Positions 30,420 through 39,487 are shown, counted from the first letter of the stretch. The stretch: DNA of 42,784 nucleotides from GCA-2730975 sp937893275 (GCA_963968595.1 CAXAHJ010000023.1:1-42784); one strand, 5' to 3'. Made by a program: numbers and translations. The notes: generated by a model from the letters alone, not told the origin.

Positions 30420-32715
30420 AGTCCAACCTCAATTGGGATTTACCCTTGGGCAAATCAAGGTTTAAAAGAAGCTCGAAGGCACTTTCGTCAGAGCCAAGGG
30501 GTCTCAAGGCATTGGGCGTTGCTCCGTTGGCATGAAGATTGAGCCGCAGGTCAGGTGTCTTGTAGCTGGTTTCAGAAACCTTCTCGATTTTTCCAACCAA
30601 TGCTCGGAAGTGGATGGTTTGCGGTTCATCTGCCTCCATCTCCAAGACACGCTTAAGAAGTGTCTTGCCTTCCTTTGCCACGGAGAGAGACATGTCTTCG
30701 ATCAAGACCTCGCCGATACGATAGGAGAAAGTGGGAACAAAATCGTCGTCGAGGGAATATCCTAGGAATTGGTAGCCAAGATTCTTCGGATAGAGAGGAT
30801 CGGGATTTACTGGGTTCTCTTTGTTCATCACGGGAAGCAAGGGCCACGGAGTCTCGGAGTCGGGCAAGGCATGAAAGGAAAGGTCTTGGGCCAAGGAAAT
30901 CGCCCGTGACTTTGGATTGAAGCTCCCAGCCCCCTGTCCACCCCAACCTACGCTAACGAAATCCCCCATCCAGAGACTCGAAAGCGTACCCGTTTCCGCA
31001 TTAAAGGCGTAGTTAAGTCCGCCGGGGAAACCCACGGCAATGCCTCGATAGCCTGCGATGCGGCTTCGTCCTCTGTAGGTCCTCACAACTTTTCCTACCT
31101 CCAAAAAAGATCCGGGAGAATGAATCCCCGATGGAGTGGGAGCTCCTTGTCCATATGAAAGATAATGCCATATGGCCTGAATCTGAGCATCGGTCTTTCC
31201 TTCCAAAATATCTTTGCGAGCACCTTGGCCTCCCGCCCAGTAGTTCGGCATCACGATTCCCGGTCGGAAATTAGCCGGGTTGAGCATAAACCGATAGAAC
31301 CAACTCGGTTGCAACCGTTCGTAGGAAGTTAACAAATCAATACCTTTGAATCCAGGCGACTCCTTGCCGTTGAAATTGTGACAGGTTACGCAATTCAGCC
31401 CTTTGTCACCAACTAACTGGTGGCCTGCCGACCGAATTTTTCCGCGCTCTTGTCGCTTCGGTTCGACGAATGCAATGGATTCCACCTTGTCCGCTTTGGC
31501 TAACATGTCGGGGAGGTGTATTAGGTTATCCTCTTTAAATTTAGGCATCCTCGTATGCATGTAGGGCCTAGCGGATTCTCCATCGAACATCACTTTGCGT
31601 ATCCATTGAGGTTTCAACTTGGCTCCTGCTAAGGTCAGTGGCGGAGGAATTCTTGCCTCATTTCCCAAACCTTCTGCAGATGTATGAAGGTAGGGCAGGA
31701 ATGTTTTCGAGGGTCCTCCGTAGTCATCTCTCGAATGGCATGCGATGCAGTTGAACGCCGTTAAGCTTACGGCGATTTCTTCTTCCACGGAAGGTTTGCG
31801 CCTAGGCTCGGAAAGCACTTTTGTTATGGCTTTTCGCTGACTGTCAGAAAGGTCGTAGTCTGGAGCCTTCTTCGGCCTTTTTGCCAAGCATCCTCTTTCT
31901 GCTTTTGTTGTTGAGATCGGAGAAGACATCTTGCTTGCGGGTTCGCCTGCGAGAGCGTGGCAAGCTACACAATTGAATTCTCGAAAGTATTTTTGCCCTT
32001 TGATCGCCAGTTCTTTGCTTATCTTCAAAGGTTTGATCGAGGACACTTTTTCACCTACTAGATAAGCGGCCAAATCACTGGACTCGTCCTTCGATAGCTT
32101 CATGTCGGGCATCCTGCCCGAAGGATTGGCTAGATGGGGATCGAATAGAAACTCGGACAAAGAGGAGGGGCTGTACTTTTCTTTTACATGTGCTAGCGAT
32201 TTCAAGCTCTGACCTTCGATTTCCTTTTCTTGTTCATTCCGAGGGGAATGGCAGGCAATGCAACCGATGTCGTGGAATAACTTTCGTCCGGCAGAAAAGT
32301 CACCTTGGTTCACACCGACTTCCGAAAAAACTCGTGATGACCTAGCCGTAAGAAAATGAGCGATGGCCTCGGCGACGTCTTTTCTTTTCTCAGGCGAATG
32401 CCCAACAAGCATGTCAGGCATCATTCCTCCGGGCTGAACTTTTAACGGGTTCGCAATGAAGCGTTGCAAATATTCGGGGTTTATTCTCGAGCCGACCTCA
32501 CTTAGATCAGGAGAATCCTTCATTTTTAGAGCTCTTGGCAGTTTGTCTTCATGGCAAGCTACGCACCGTAGTTCACCAATCAGCAGTTCGCCCACCTGTC
32601 TTTCTCCCAAGGGGTGTTTGCCATGGAGACCCACCAAAACGGGAGAACCCCATGAGGCTTCCGGGGCAAACGCCACGATGGTGGCAAGGCAAACGGTGAC
32701 CGACTTCAGTCGCAT
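30403..32715 (-). CDS. Five-haem cytochrome c, exported
   Basis: A 770-residue cytochrome. The ATG at 32713-32715 is selected since AGAAGG (32722-32727) lies 6 nt before it and it begins a signal peptide (MRLKSVTVCLATIVAFA). Five CXXCH haem sites follow at residues about 51-55 (CVACH), 152-156 (CIACH), 249-253 (CVACH), 323-327 (CIACH) and 442-446 (CVTCH). Each is followed by a distal loop, and MP-type methionines (GGMMPDM, GRMPDM, TRMPKF, VMPNYW) offer sixth ligands for four of them. The C-terminal third (about 540-770) has no haem motif and forms a beta-rich domain of unknown role. It probably carries electrons in the periplasm from the downstream propeller dehydrogenase, whose gene overlaps its last 17 nt. 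A cytochrome c maturation system must be encoded elsewhere. Confidence 0.92.
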   Translation of the reverse strand: MRLKSVTVCLATIVAFAPEASWGSPVLVGLHGKHPLGERQVGELLIGELRCVACHEDKLPRALKMKDSPDLSEVGSRINPEYLQRFIANPLKVQPGGMMPDMLVGHSPEKRKDVAEAIAHFLTARSSRVFSEVGVNQGDFSAGRKLFHDIGCIACHSPRNEQEKEIEGQSLKSLAHVKEKYSPSSLSEFLFDPHLANPSGRMPDMKLSKDESSDLAAYLVGEKVSSIKPLKISKELAIKGQKYFREFNCVACHALAGEPASKMSSPISTTKAERGCLAKRPKKAPDYDLSDSQRKAITKVLSEPRRKPSVEEEIAVSLTAFNCIACHSRDDYGGPSKTFLPYLHTSAEGLGNEARIPPPLTLAGAKLKPQWIRKVMFDGESARPYMHTRMPKFKEDNLIHLPDMLAKADKVESIAFVEPKRQERGKIRSAGHQLVGDKGLNCVTCHNFNGKESPGFKGIDLLTSYERLQPSWFYRFMLNPANFRPGIVMPNYWAGGQGARKDILEGKTDAQIQAIWHYLSYGQGAPTPSGIHSPGSFLEVGKVVRTYRGRSRIAGYRGIAVGFPGGLNYAFNAETGTLSSLWMGDFVSVGWGGQGAGSFNPKSRAISLAQDLSFHALPDSETPWPLLPVMNKENPVNPDPLYPKNLGYQFLGYSLDDDFVPTFSYRIGEVLIEDMSLSVAKEGKTLLKRVLEMEADEPQTIHFRALVGKIEKVSETSYKTPDLRLNLHANGATPNALRPLGSDESAFELLLNLDLPKGKSQLRLDYDLLR

Positions 32716-32721
32716 CCATTT

Positions 32722-32727
32722 CCTTCT
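32722..32727 (-). promoter_or_regulatory. Ribosome binding site deciding the cytochrome start
   Basis: AGAAGG on the minus strand lies 6 nt before the ATG at 32713-32715. Two possible starts further upstream (a TTG at 32742, an ATG at 32733) have no comparable site, so the shorter protein is preferred. Confidence 0.7.
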
Positions 32728-32801
32728 AGTCATCCTGGGCAATCACGCAACAGAAAGCAAAGAGTTCTATCCAATTTAGCTTTTGATATGAATATTCCCT
32801 G

Positions 32802-34181
32802 CTAATTGTCCGCTGTGAATTTTCGCTGAGGATTGTCTGCCTTGAGGCTCATGATCGCTAGCAACATTGGAATGACGACACTTAACAACAGAATTATTCG
32901 ATAGCTTCCCGTCGCATGATGGCACCAACCGAAAAGCAAAGGACCTATGCCGCTCCCGATCACCATGCTCGCCATATTTACTCCACCAATCGCACCTAGG
33001 TTTTTTCGTCCATAGAAGCGGGGGAAAACAATGCCGCTTAGACTTACGAAACCACCACCCGCGATTCCTGTTCCTATTACGTAGGCTGGAATCCCACCTG
33101 GTTGGTTTAGGAAAAGCATTCCCATTGCGGCGGAAAGACAACCTAAGTTCATTACCAAGAGAAGTCTTTTTAGTCTTAACCTTGTACTAATTATTCCGAA
33201 GGTGAGATTTGTCGTAACGCTTACAAATGCTATTGGAATGAAGAGCGAAAGGATGTCCGGTCTCTTGAAGCTAAGCTCCTCACCTAACGAAATAATGTGA
33301 AAAGTAAAGGCGGTGGCATAGAGTCCAAAAAACGCCAAGGAAAGGTTGAATGCCCAGAACGAATAATCGCGTAATGCCTCATCGCGAGTAAAATCGTGAT
33401 GGATGTGCATGTCAGGGTTTTTTAGAGCCTTGTCGCTCTTCTTGCCTCCGTCCATGAGTAGACTGTCTTCCTCTGGAGTATCCCGGAAAAGTAACCAAGC
33501 CAATGGGCCCATTACCGCTATAGTTGCGGTGCCCATTACGAACCAAGCTCCGTCGTAATGGTATCTTTCGATTAGCCAATCGAGTGCTCTCGGAGCGATT
33601 GAGTAACTGAATGAAACCAGCACTCCGCTTAGAGCCAGTGCTAGACCCCGCTTATGATCGAACCATTTTCCGATTGCATTGCGGCATGTCATGGACAGCA
33701 CGCCTTGAGCAGCGGCTCGAATCAGAAAAAAACCTACTCCGATAACAAGAAAAGCGGCAATCCCCGCAGGTAAGACTTGGGCAAGAGAACTGCTCAGTTG
33801 GACGCTGTTTGCCAGAAAGAGTAGAACGACTCCCGTGGTCACAATTGAAGCCACTGCCATTTTTCGTTCCCCCCAGCGGTCGAGTACTCGACCCAGCCAT
33901 GGTAGAGAGAAACCGCTAGCCACGGTGCCCAAGCAGTAGGCAAGGCTAAGTTCGATACGGCTCAGTCCGAGTTCCTTGATCAAGATATCCGTGAATACAC
34001 TGAACCCCATCGTTTGTCCTGGGATACTGAAAATCGATCCTAATGTGGCTGCAAACACGACCACCCAGCCATAAAAAAATGGGCAGTTGCTAGGGGCAAA
34101 AGGTGTTCGAACTCCCCAAATTCCTTTGGCGGACGAGCGGGGGCGATGGCTTGACGAATCAGCGGGCAAGATCAAACACAA
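32802..34181 (-). CDS. MFS transporter (FYGW-type, monocarboxylate or sugar-acid carrier-like)
   Basis: A 459-residue membrane protein with twelve hydrophobic segments. After a polar N-terminal stretch of about 35 residues, the first segment begins FFYGWVVVFAATLG, the FYGW mark of MCT-like or OFA-like MFS carriers. The loop between segments 2 and 3 has GRVLDRWGERKMAV, the family's DRxGxR motif. A cytoplasmic loop in the middle (about residues 232-272, His and Asp rich) separates the two halves. The reading has no in-frame ATG; it starts at TTG (34179-34181), 12 nt after AAAAGGA, whose spacing is long. An out-of-frame ATG abuts that site, so a lost base cannot be ruled out. Substrate unknown; the neighbours suggest an organic or sugar acid. 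Gap to the lactonase-like gene: 52 nt. Confidence 0.9.
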   Translation of the reverse strand: MCLILPADSSSHRPRSSAKGIWGVRTPFAPSNCPFFYGWVVVFAATLGSIFSIPGQTMGFSVFTDILIKELGLSRIELSLAYCLGTVASGFSLPWLGRVLDRWGERKMAVASIVTTGVVLLFLANSVQLSSSLAQVLPAGIAAFLVIGVGFFLIRAAAQGVLSMTCRNAIGKWFDHKRGLALALSGVLVSFSYSIAPRALDWLIERYHYDGAWFVMGTATIAVMGPLAWLLFRDTPEEDSLLMDGGKKSDKALKNPDMHIHHDFTRDEALRDYSFWAFNLSLAFFGLYATAFTFHIISLGEELSFKRPDILSLFIPIAFVSVTTNLTFGIISTRLRLKRLLLVMNLGCLSAAMGMLFLNQPGGIPAYVIGTGIAGGGFVSLSGIVFPRFYGRKNLGAIGGVNMASMVIGSGIGPLLFGWCHHATGSYRIILLLSVVIPMLLAIMSLKADNPQRKFTADN

Positions 34182-34233
34182 GGCCGAGAGGCATCCTTTT
34201 CAAATGTTAGAAAAGCATTTTCTCTAAGGTCAA

Positions 34234-35196
34234 TTAATGCACGACCAACTCGACATCATAAAACTTCGAGGCGTTTTTCCAGTAGAGCTTTTCTAGCGTC
34301 GTGCGCCCCATGGGTTTGAAGAACTCGTTGATGATGCTTAGTTGCTCCTCGTATTTACCGCCCCGATCCGTTACCGGCCAATTGCTTCCGTAGATGATGC
34401 GATCTTCTCCGAAGGCATCGTAGACGACTTTGAATATTGGTGCATAATACGAGAGCTCTTTTGGTGCAGGGCTTTGACCGCTACGTTGGAAAATGCCACT
34501 TACTTTGCAATACACATTAGGATGGGCTGCCGCTTTCTTTACCGCAGCGGACCAGTTCGCATCCGCTGGATCGCCAGTAATGGTTAAACCAGTCAAGTGA
34601 TTGATGAGAATCTTCAGAGTCGGTGCCCGGTTCGCGATCATGGAAACATCCGCCAAGTCGAAATCGGACATCAGGACGTCCAGCGTCAGACCTTTCTCAG
34701 CAAGTAGTTGCAGGTCACGCCAAACAGCATCCGTGAAGAAATCATCACCACCCGGACGTTGGCGCATACGTAACCCGACAAAGCGCTTGTCCTTGGCGAA
34801 GCGATCCAACAACCCGGCGAATTCATCAGTCCCGATCGGAAGGTTGCCGACCAAGCCTAGATAACGTTTCGGATTGTGCTGCACCAAGTCGAGCGCCCAC
34901 TGATTGTCCTCCACCCGGTCACTCGCCTCGACGATCACCGTTGCGGTCACGTCATTGGCTTCGGAAATCGCATCAAAGTGCTGCGACAAGACTGGACGAT
35001 AAAGCACCTTGTCCGAGGTCGGTGGCCAGGGCACACCCTCCGAACGATTGGTGTCATAGAGATGAATATGTGTGTCGATGACCGGGATGGGGTCAGTCTC
35101 GCCGGCTGGCTTTTCCACGCCGCAACCAAACAGCAACATAGCCGTCGAACAGAAGAGGGTCAGGCGAACCCGAATGTTTGAGGACATATTAATCAT
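34234..35196 (-). CDS. Lipoprotein amidohydrolase, sugar-lactonase-like (Amidohydrolase_2)
   Basis: A 320-residue protein with a lipobox, LLFGC (Cys25), so it is probably anchored outside the cytoplasm, unlike most family members. The amidohydrolase fold opens with IDTHIHLYD (residues 40-48, metal-binding His43 and His45). His200 in INHLTG and Lys231 in YCKVSG match conserved active-site residues of the L-fuconolactonase, L-rhamnonolactonase and 2-pyrone-4,6-dicarboxylate lactonase family. At the position where many members have Asp in the GSDWP motif, this one has Asn272 (YGSNWPVTD); GSN-type forms exist in related subfamilies, so activity may persist. It would hydrolyse a sugar lactone such as fuconolactone (inference). 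It lies 101 nt after a sulfatase gene and 52 nt before the MFS gene. Confidence 0.88.
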   Translation of the reverse strand: MINMSSNIRVRLTLFCSTAMLLFGCGVEKPAGETDPIPVIDTHIHLYDTNRSEGVPWPPTSDKVLYRPVLSQHFDAISEANDVTATVIVEASDRVEDNQWALDLVQHNPKRYLGLVGNLPIGTDEFAGLLDRFAKDKRFVGLRMRQRPGGDDFFTDAVWRDLQLLAEKGLTLDVLMSDFDLADVSMIANRAPTLKILINHLTGLTITGDPADANWSAAVKKAAAHPNVYCKVSGIFQRSGQSPAPKELSYYAPIFKVVYDAFGEDRIIYGSNWPVTDRGGKYEEQLSIINEFFKPMGRTTLEKLYWKNASKFYDVELVVH

Positions 35197-35297
35197 AGAT
35201 TTTTAAGACTGGTTTTCATTTCACAAAAAAGAGGAGAGTTCAAGTCAAGCATTTGGGCGATGGGTTGCTCGACTCGGAGTGCATCGATAACTGGGTT

Positions 35298-36725
35298 TTA
35301 TTTCTTCTCGGCGTTAGGCTTGGGTATCTTCGCTCCGATCGATTCCAAATGCGCAATCAAGCGGGAGTCCAGTTCCTTGACTTTGGACGGCATGGAAGAG
35401 GCCAAGTTCTTCTTTTCGCCGAGATCATCCTTCAAGTTATAGAGCTCCATCGGACCTTCGTAGAAATGAATCAGTTTCCAAGGACCTTCACGTATGATGC
35501 TGTAGGGACCCGGGTTGTGGCGATAATGAGGAAAATGCCAGTAGATCGCTTTGCGGTCCAGAGGCACCTTGCCGGCGGAAAACAGATGATCCACCAACGA
35601 GGTGCCGTCAATTTCGACTCCCTTGGGCAAGTCCAGGCGGGCCGCTTCCGCAATGGTGGGGAGGTAGTCAACGCTGGTGACGGGTTCGGAGCTGGTAGTC
35701 CCCGCCTTGACCGAGCCGGGCCACTTTATGATCAAAGGCACACGAATACCACCTTCGTAGGCGTATCCCTTGCCTGATCGGAGAGGCGCGTTGTTCGTGG
35801 GACCCAGAAGACCACCGTTGTCCGAGGTGAAGATAATCACCGTGCGGTCCGCGATGTCGTGCTTTTCGAGTGTCTCCATGATATGTCCGACGCAATCATC
35901 GACCGATTCCACCATGGCCGCATACTTGGCACTCTTCTGATTGGTCTTGGGCTTCTTCTCGTACTTGGCGGTGACCTCGGTCTTGGCTTGGATGGGAGTG
36001 TGGACGGCATAGTTGTCCATGTTGAGGAAAAATGGCTCGTGCTTGTGCTTCTCGATGAAGGCAACTGCCTCCTCCGCCTCGCGGTCGGAGAGGTATTGGC
36101 CTTTCTTACGACCTGGCAAGTGAGGTATGCCGGCGCGGATCATGGGATGCCTGTGCTTGGGTTGGTTGAAGGGGTCAAAGTAATTGGGAGGTTGGCCGTA
36201 GTCGCAACCACCGAAATTGAAGTCGTAGCCTTGCTTCTGCGGATACCACTCGTCTGCGCCTAAGTGCCATTTACCGATATGGCAGGACACGTAGCCGGCA
36301 GGTTTTAGTAACTCAGCGATGGTCACTTCGCTGGACTCCATCCAGAGAGCGTTTTTCGGCACCATGAATTTGCGGTTGCGGCCACCCGTGTAACCGCTGG
36401 GGTTCTTTTTGTCCGCCGGGATTTTCCCTCCCTGAAAGCGTGATCGTATCCAGTCGGTAACACCGAGCCGCCCTGGATAGCGACCCGTCTGCACCGCGGC
36501 CCGGGTGGGGGAACAAACGGCACAGGCGGCATAAGCATCGGTGAAGCGCATGCCCTCAGATGCCAGACGGTCTAGGTTTGGCGTCTCGTAGTACTTGCTG
36601 CCTTGGCAGGCGAGATCCATCCAGCCGAGGTCGTCGACCAGAATGAGAACGAAGTTCAAGGGCTTTGCGGCTCCTGCACCAAGGGAAAGGAGAAGAAAAA
36701 GTGATGTGGAAAAGAAAATTTTCAT
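35298..36725 (-). CDS. Type-I sulfatase, exported (CSPTR active site)
   Basis: A 475-residue sulfatase with a signal peptide (residues 1-20, ending GAGAA). The metal-binding pair is D31-D32 (LVDDLGWMDLAC). The active-site cassette is CSPTRAAVQTGRYPGRLG, with Cys71 as the residue to be changed to formylglycine. The middle has IFTSDNGGL and YAYEGGIRVPLIIKWPG, both standard, and the C-terminal region has HFPHYRHNPGPY with an EGPWKLIHFYEGPMELYNL end, similar to arylsulfatases of marine bacteria. All key residues seem present. It acts on a sulfate ester outside the cytoplasm; the substrate, probably a sulfated polysaccharide oligomer, cannot be stated. Gene spacing to the upstream sulfatase is only 18 nt, which makes them co-translated, and 101 nt to the lactonase-like gene. 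Confidence 0.95.
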   Translation of the reverse strand: MKIFFSTSLFLLLSLGAGAAKPLNFVLILVDDLGWMDLACQGSKYYETPNLDRLASEGMRFTDAYAACAVCSPTRAAVQTGRYPGRLGVTDWIRSRFQGGKIPADKKNPSGYTGGRNRKFMVPKNALWMESSEVTIAELLKPAGYVSCHIGKWHLGADEWYPQKQGYDFNFGGCDYGQPPNYFDPFNQPKHRHPMIRAGIPHLPGRKKGQYLSDREAEEAVAFIEKHKHEPFFLNMDNYAVHTPIQAKTEVTAKYEKKPKTNQKSAKYAAMVESVDDCVGHIMETLEKHDIADRTVIIFTSDNGGLLGPTNNAPLRSGKGYAYEGGIRVPLIIKWPGSVKAGTTSSEPVTSVDYLPTIAEAARLDLPKGVEIDGTSLVDHLFSAGKVPLDRKAIYWHFPHYRHNPGPYSIIREGPWKLIHFYEGPMELYNLKDDLGEKKNLASSMPSKVKELDSRLIAHLESIGAKIPKPNAEKK

Positions 36726-36743
36726 GGTTTAAAGGATTTCTTG

Positions 36744-38048
36744 TTAGCGGCGTTCATCCGGGCGGTATGTGGGCAAATCCTCGGTCAATTTACGCAACTC
36801 GACTACGACATTTGGGTGCTTCTTTGCTAGGTTGGTGGTTTCCCCCAGATCCTTTTCCAAGTCGTAGAGCTCCTCTTCCACCGGACGGTCGTCTTCCCTT
36901 GCGTACCCGTAAAAGTGAGCCTTTGCTTTCAGGTATTTCCACTTTCCCTTACGGATGCCGGCCCGGTCAAAGTAAAAAGTTTCGCGCCCTGTTTCCGATT
37001 TTCCCAGCAACAAATCGGTCTGGTCGATTCCGTCGATTACACGGTCGGCAGGAACCTTGAAATCGCTTAGGTGGGCAAAGGTAGGCATGAAGTCGATGGT
37101 GGCGAAAACCGCATCCGACTGGCGACCCGCAGGGACTTTGCCCGGCCAACGGACGATGCAAGGCAAACGATACCCTCCCTCGTAACAGGAACCCTTGCCG
37201 TTACGCAGAGGGCCGGACGACCCCCAGAAGATCGACTCTTTGGGATGCCCTTTCTTATTCTTGGTGTACTTGTCTTGGTTCCAGGGTCCGTTATCCGAGG
37301 TGTAGATCACCAAGGTATTCTTGCTCAAGCCCAATTCCTCCAAGGCATCGAGGAGACGGCCCGTTTCGTAATCGAATTCCTCCACCACGTCGCCGTATAG
37401 ACCGCCCTTTGACTTGCCACGGAAACGATCAGACGCATCGATGATGGTGTGCATCATGGTGTGGGCCAAATAGAGGACAAAAGGTTTCTTGGGGTCCCGC
37501 TTCTTCTTCAAGTACTCAATCGACTTTTCAGTATAAAGGGTGGTCAGTTCGCCCATGTCCCGGCTGGTTCCTGCCGCCTTGTTGTTCTCGTGGAATTTCA
37601 CACCCCCGCCATCGTTCGCTCCGAGTGTGCCGAAGTAGTAATCAAAGCCCTGGGCATTGGGCATCCGGTCGATAATCGCCTTGCGGTTGGAGACATCCCA
37701 CTTGCCTATGGCTGCGGTCTGATATCCGTTCTTTCTCATCAATTCGCCAAAAGTAATCTCACTCGCGGGCATGCCCCAACCCTTGCTGCGGCAAGGGTAG
37801 CGACCGGACAACAACGCCGAACGGGAAGGTCCACACACCGTCTGTGAGTAAAAGGAGGTGAACTTGGTGCCCTCCTTGGCCAATTGGTCGAGGCGAGGTG
37901 TCTTGCTCTTCGTGTTCCCGTAGCAGGCTAAGTCGCCGTAACCTTGGTCATCGGTAAAGATAATCAATATATTTGGTCTATCGGCCATCGATGACTGAAT
38001 GATGATCGCGAGGAGTGATAGCTTTAGGAAGGTGGGTCTTCTTTTCAT
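36744..38048 (-). CDS. Type-I sulfatase, exported (CGPSR active site)
   Basis: A 434-residue sulfatase. The ATG at 38046-38048 is preferred over an upstream start 39 codons before it, because a signal peptide begins there (KRRPTFLKLSLLAIIIQSSMA). D33-D34 (FTDDQGYGDLACYG) are the metal ligands and Cys72 lies in VCGPSRSALLSGRYP. TSDNGPW, GKGSCYEGGYRLPCIVRWPG and the C-terminal LYDLEKDLGETTNL segments are typical of arylsulfatase A-like enzymes. The residues for catalysis appear intact. It sits between the SnoaL-like gene (127 nt upstream) and the next sulfatase gene (18 nt), and probably removes a sulfate group at a different ring position from its neighbour (inference). Substrate not known. 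Confidence 0.95.
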   Translation of the reverse strand: MKRRPTFLKLSLLAIIIQSSMADRPNILIIFTDDQGYGDLACYGNTKSKTPRLDQLAKEGTKFTSFYSQTVCGPSRSALLSGRYPCRSKGWGMPASEITFGELMRKNGYQTAAIGKWDVSNRKAIIDRMPNAQGFDYYFGTLGANDGGGVKFHENNKAAGTSRDMGELTTLYTEKSIEYLKKKRDPKKPFVLYLAHTMMHTIIDASDRFRGKSKGGLYGDVVEEFDYETGRLLDALEELGLSKNTLVIYTSDNGPWNQDKYTKNKKGHPKESIFWGSSGPLRNGKGSCYEGGYRLPCIVRWPGKVPAGRQSDAVFATIDFMPTFAHLSDFKVPADRVIDGIDQTDLLLGKSETGRETFYFDRAGIRKGKWKYLKAKAHFYGYAREDDRPVEEELYDLEKDLGETTNLAKKHPNVVVELRKLTEDLPTYRPDERR

Positions 38049-38175
38049 GTGTAGAAAGCAAATAAACGTATGAAGGAGGTTACAAGAACTAACGAGAGCT
38101 CTGATAAGGTATGTTTGTAGGGGAAAGTAAATTGTGGTAGCCCGAACAAAAAGATCAAGAGGCAATCAGGTTCCT

Positions 38176-38700
38176 TCAACGAAGTTGCGGTTGTCTTTTT
38201 CGGGTAAGTGATTCCCACTCTTCTTTTGTTGCTTTGGAATGTTGGTATTCCATCATGATTTTCCATCCGTCTTTACCTTTTAAAAGCATAGCTTGGAAGT
38301 TGATGTACTCCTTTTTCCATAAGCCTTTTGAGTCCGTAAAGGAATAGAGAAAGATCCCGGTCTCATGGGCGGTGGTTTCATCACCAAATCGTTGTGAGAA
38401 CCTGAACTCCACCTTTGCCTTGCTCTCGCCCGTCTTGACGGCCGTAAAATCTTTTTCCCATCGAACCAAAGCTTTCGAGAGCGGGTAACTGGTCTTTTTG
38501 GTTCCGGAAACAAGAACCCCTTTTTCGTGGCAAGTGGCTTTGTAGCCCTCGAAATCGCCTTCGCGTACCGCTCTCGACACTTCTGCCCAGTAGGCATCCA
38601 ACTCTGCGAATCTGACCATCTCTTCCTCTGAGGCGGATGTCGTTTGAGAGCTGTACGACAAGATCAAAAGGAAACTGAGGAATATCCGAGATATTTTCAT
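38176..38700 (-). CDS. SnoaL/DUF4440-like exported protein
   Basis: A 174-residue protein starting at the ATG 38698-38700, which opens a signal peptide (KISRIFLSFLLILSYSSQTTSAS). The rest looks like a cone-shaped NTF2/SnoaL-type alpha+beta barrel: helical start LDAYWAEVSRAVREGDFEGY, then the strand set RWEKDFTAVKTG, KVEFRFSQRFG and EYINFQAMLLKGKDGWKIMMEY. Such domains serve as isomerases, lactone-binding proteins or mere ligand sinks, so the activity is open. Catalytic residues cannot be identified by eye. It lies between the DUF1080 gene (94 nt upstream) and a sulfatase gene (127 nt downstream), hence is likely part of the same catabolic cluster. Family assignment moderate. Confidence 0.82.
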   Translation of the reverse strand: MKISRIFLSFLLILSYSSQTTSASEEEMVRFAELDAYWAEVSRAVREGDFEGYKATCHEKGVLVSGTKKTSYPLSKALVRWEKDFTAVKTGESKAKVEFRFSQRFGDETTAHETGIFLYSFTDSKGLWKKEYINFQAMLLKGKDGWKIMMEYQHSKATKEEWESLTRKRQPQLR

Positions 38701-38794
38701 GGTACGAATGAGAGCAAAAACCATTCTCGTGAGTCTACACTACCGATATCGTTTAACTTGCGCCACAAATTGCGAATACATGTAATCGAATGCA

Positions 38795-39418
38795 TTATTT
38801 TCTTGGAGATTCGACCTCACGGATCACGATGTTCTTGAACTCGACATGCATGTCTTGCCCACCGTGTAATTGTAGTCCGAAGTAACCTTGAATGCGGCCG
38901 CGGTCGTTCTTTAACTCGGAGGAAATGATCCCGTTGATCTTTACGACAACGTCTCTGCCGATTGCACTCAGTTCGAGGTCGGTCCATTCACCACTCTTGT
39001 AGGCTCGCTTTTTGACGGTTTCGGGGGATGGTTTCTTCACCCATGCTCGACCGCCCGTCTCGTACAGACCTCCTGTTTCCTGAGTGGTGTCTACTTCTAC
39101 TTGAAAACCGTTGACGCTCACTGCGCTTTTCACCCGCTTTGCACGAAAGTAAAACCCACTGTCACCAGAGTGAACGCGGAACTTCGCCTTCACGACGAAG
39201 TCCGTAAACTGCTTGTCCGTAAGAAGTATGCCATGTCGCCTTTCCGTTTTAGGACTAGTACCGACAATTGCACCGTCTTTAACTTGCCACTTTCCGCCGG
39301 GGGCAGGAGTCCATCCATTGAGGGTCTTGCCATCGAAAAGCGTTTTAAAATCATTGTTTTCTGCCAGTGCCAGATACTGAAAGGATAGTAGGGCGAAAAT
39401 GCAGAGGAGGTTCTTCAT
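38795..39418 (-). CDS. DUF1080 domain protein, exported
   Basis: A 207-residue single-domain DUF1080 (PF06439) protein. The signal peptide ends near residue 19 (FQYLALA) and the domain opens right after with LFDGKTLNGWTPAPGGKW (27-44). Other family parts are FYFRAKRVKSAVSVNGFQVEVDT and QGYFGLQLHGGQDMHVEFKNIVIREV. Compared with the 15930-16613 copy, the ligand-site segment is different, so the two may bind different sugars. It follows the sulfatase-DUF1080 fusion gene by 69 nt and is probably co-transcribed with it. Proposed as a glycoside-binding or hydrolysing domain (family knowledge); substrate unknown. Confidence 0.93.
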   Translation of the reverse strand: MKNLLCIFALLSFQYLALAENNDFKTLFDGKTLNGWTPAPGGKWQVKDGAIVGTSPKTERRHGILLTDKQFTDFVVKAKFRVHSGDSGFYFRAKRVKSAVSVNGFQVEVDTTQETGGLYETGGRAWVKKPSPETVKKRAYKSGEWTDLELSAIGRDVVVKINGIISSELKNDRGRIQGYFGLQLHGGQDMHVEFKNIVIREVESPRK

Positions 39419-39487
39419 GATATTATTTGGATTGAAGGTCTGTTCGAGTTGAAATCGTTAGCACGGTCAAGCAAATCGCATTTCGAA

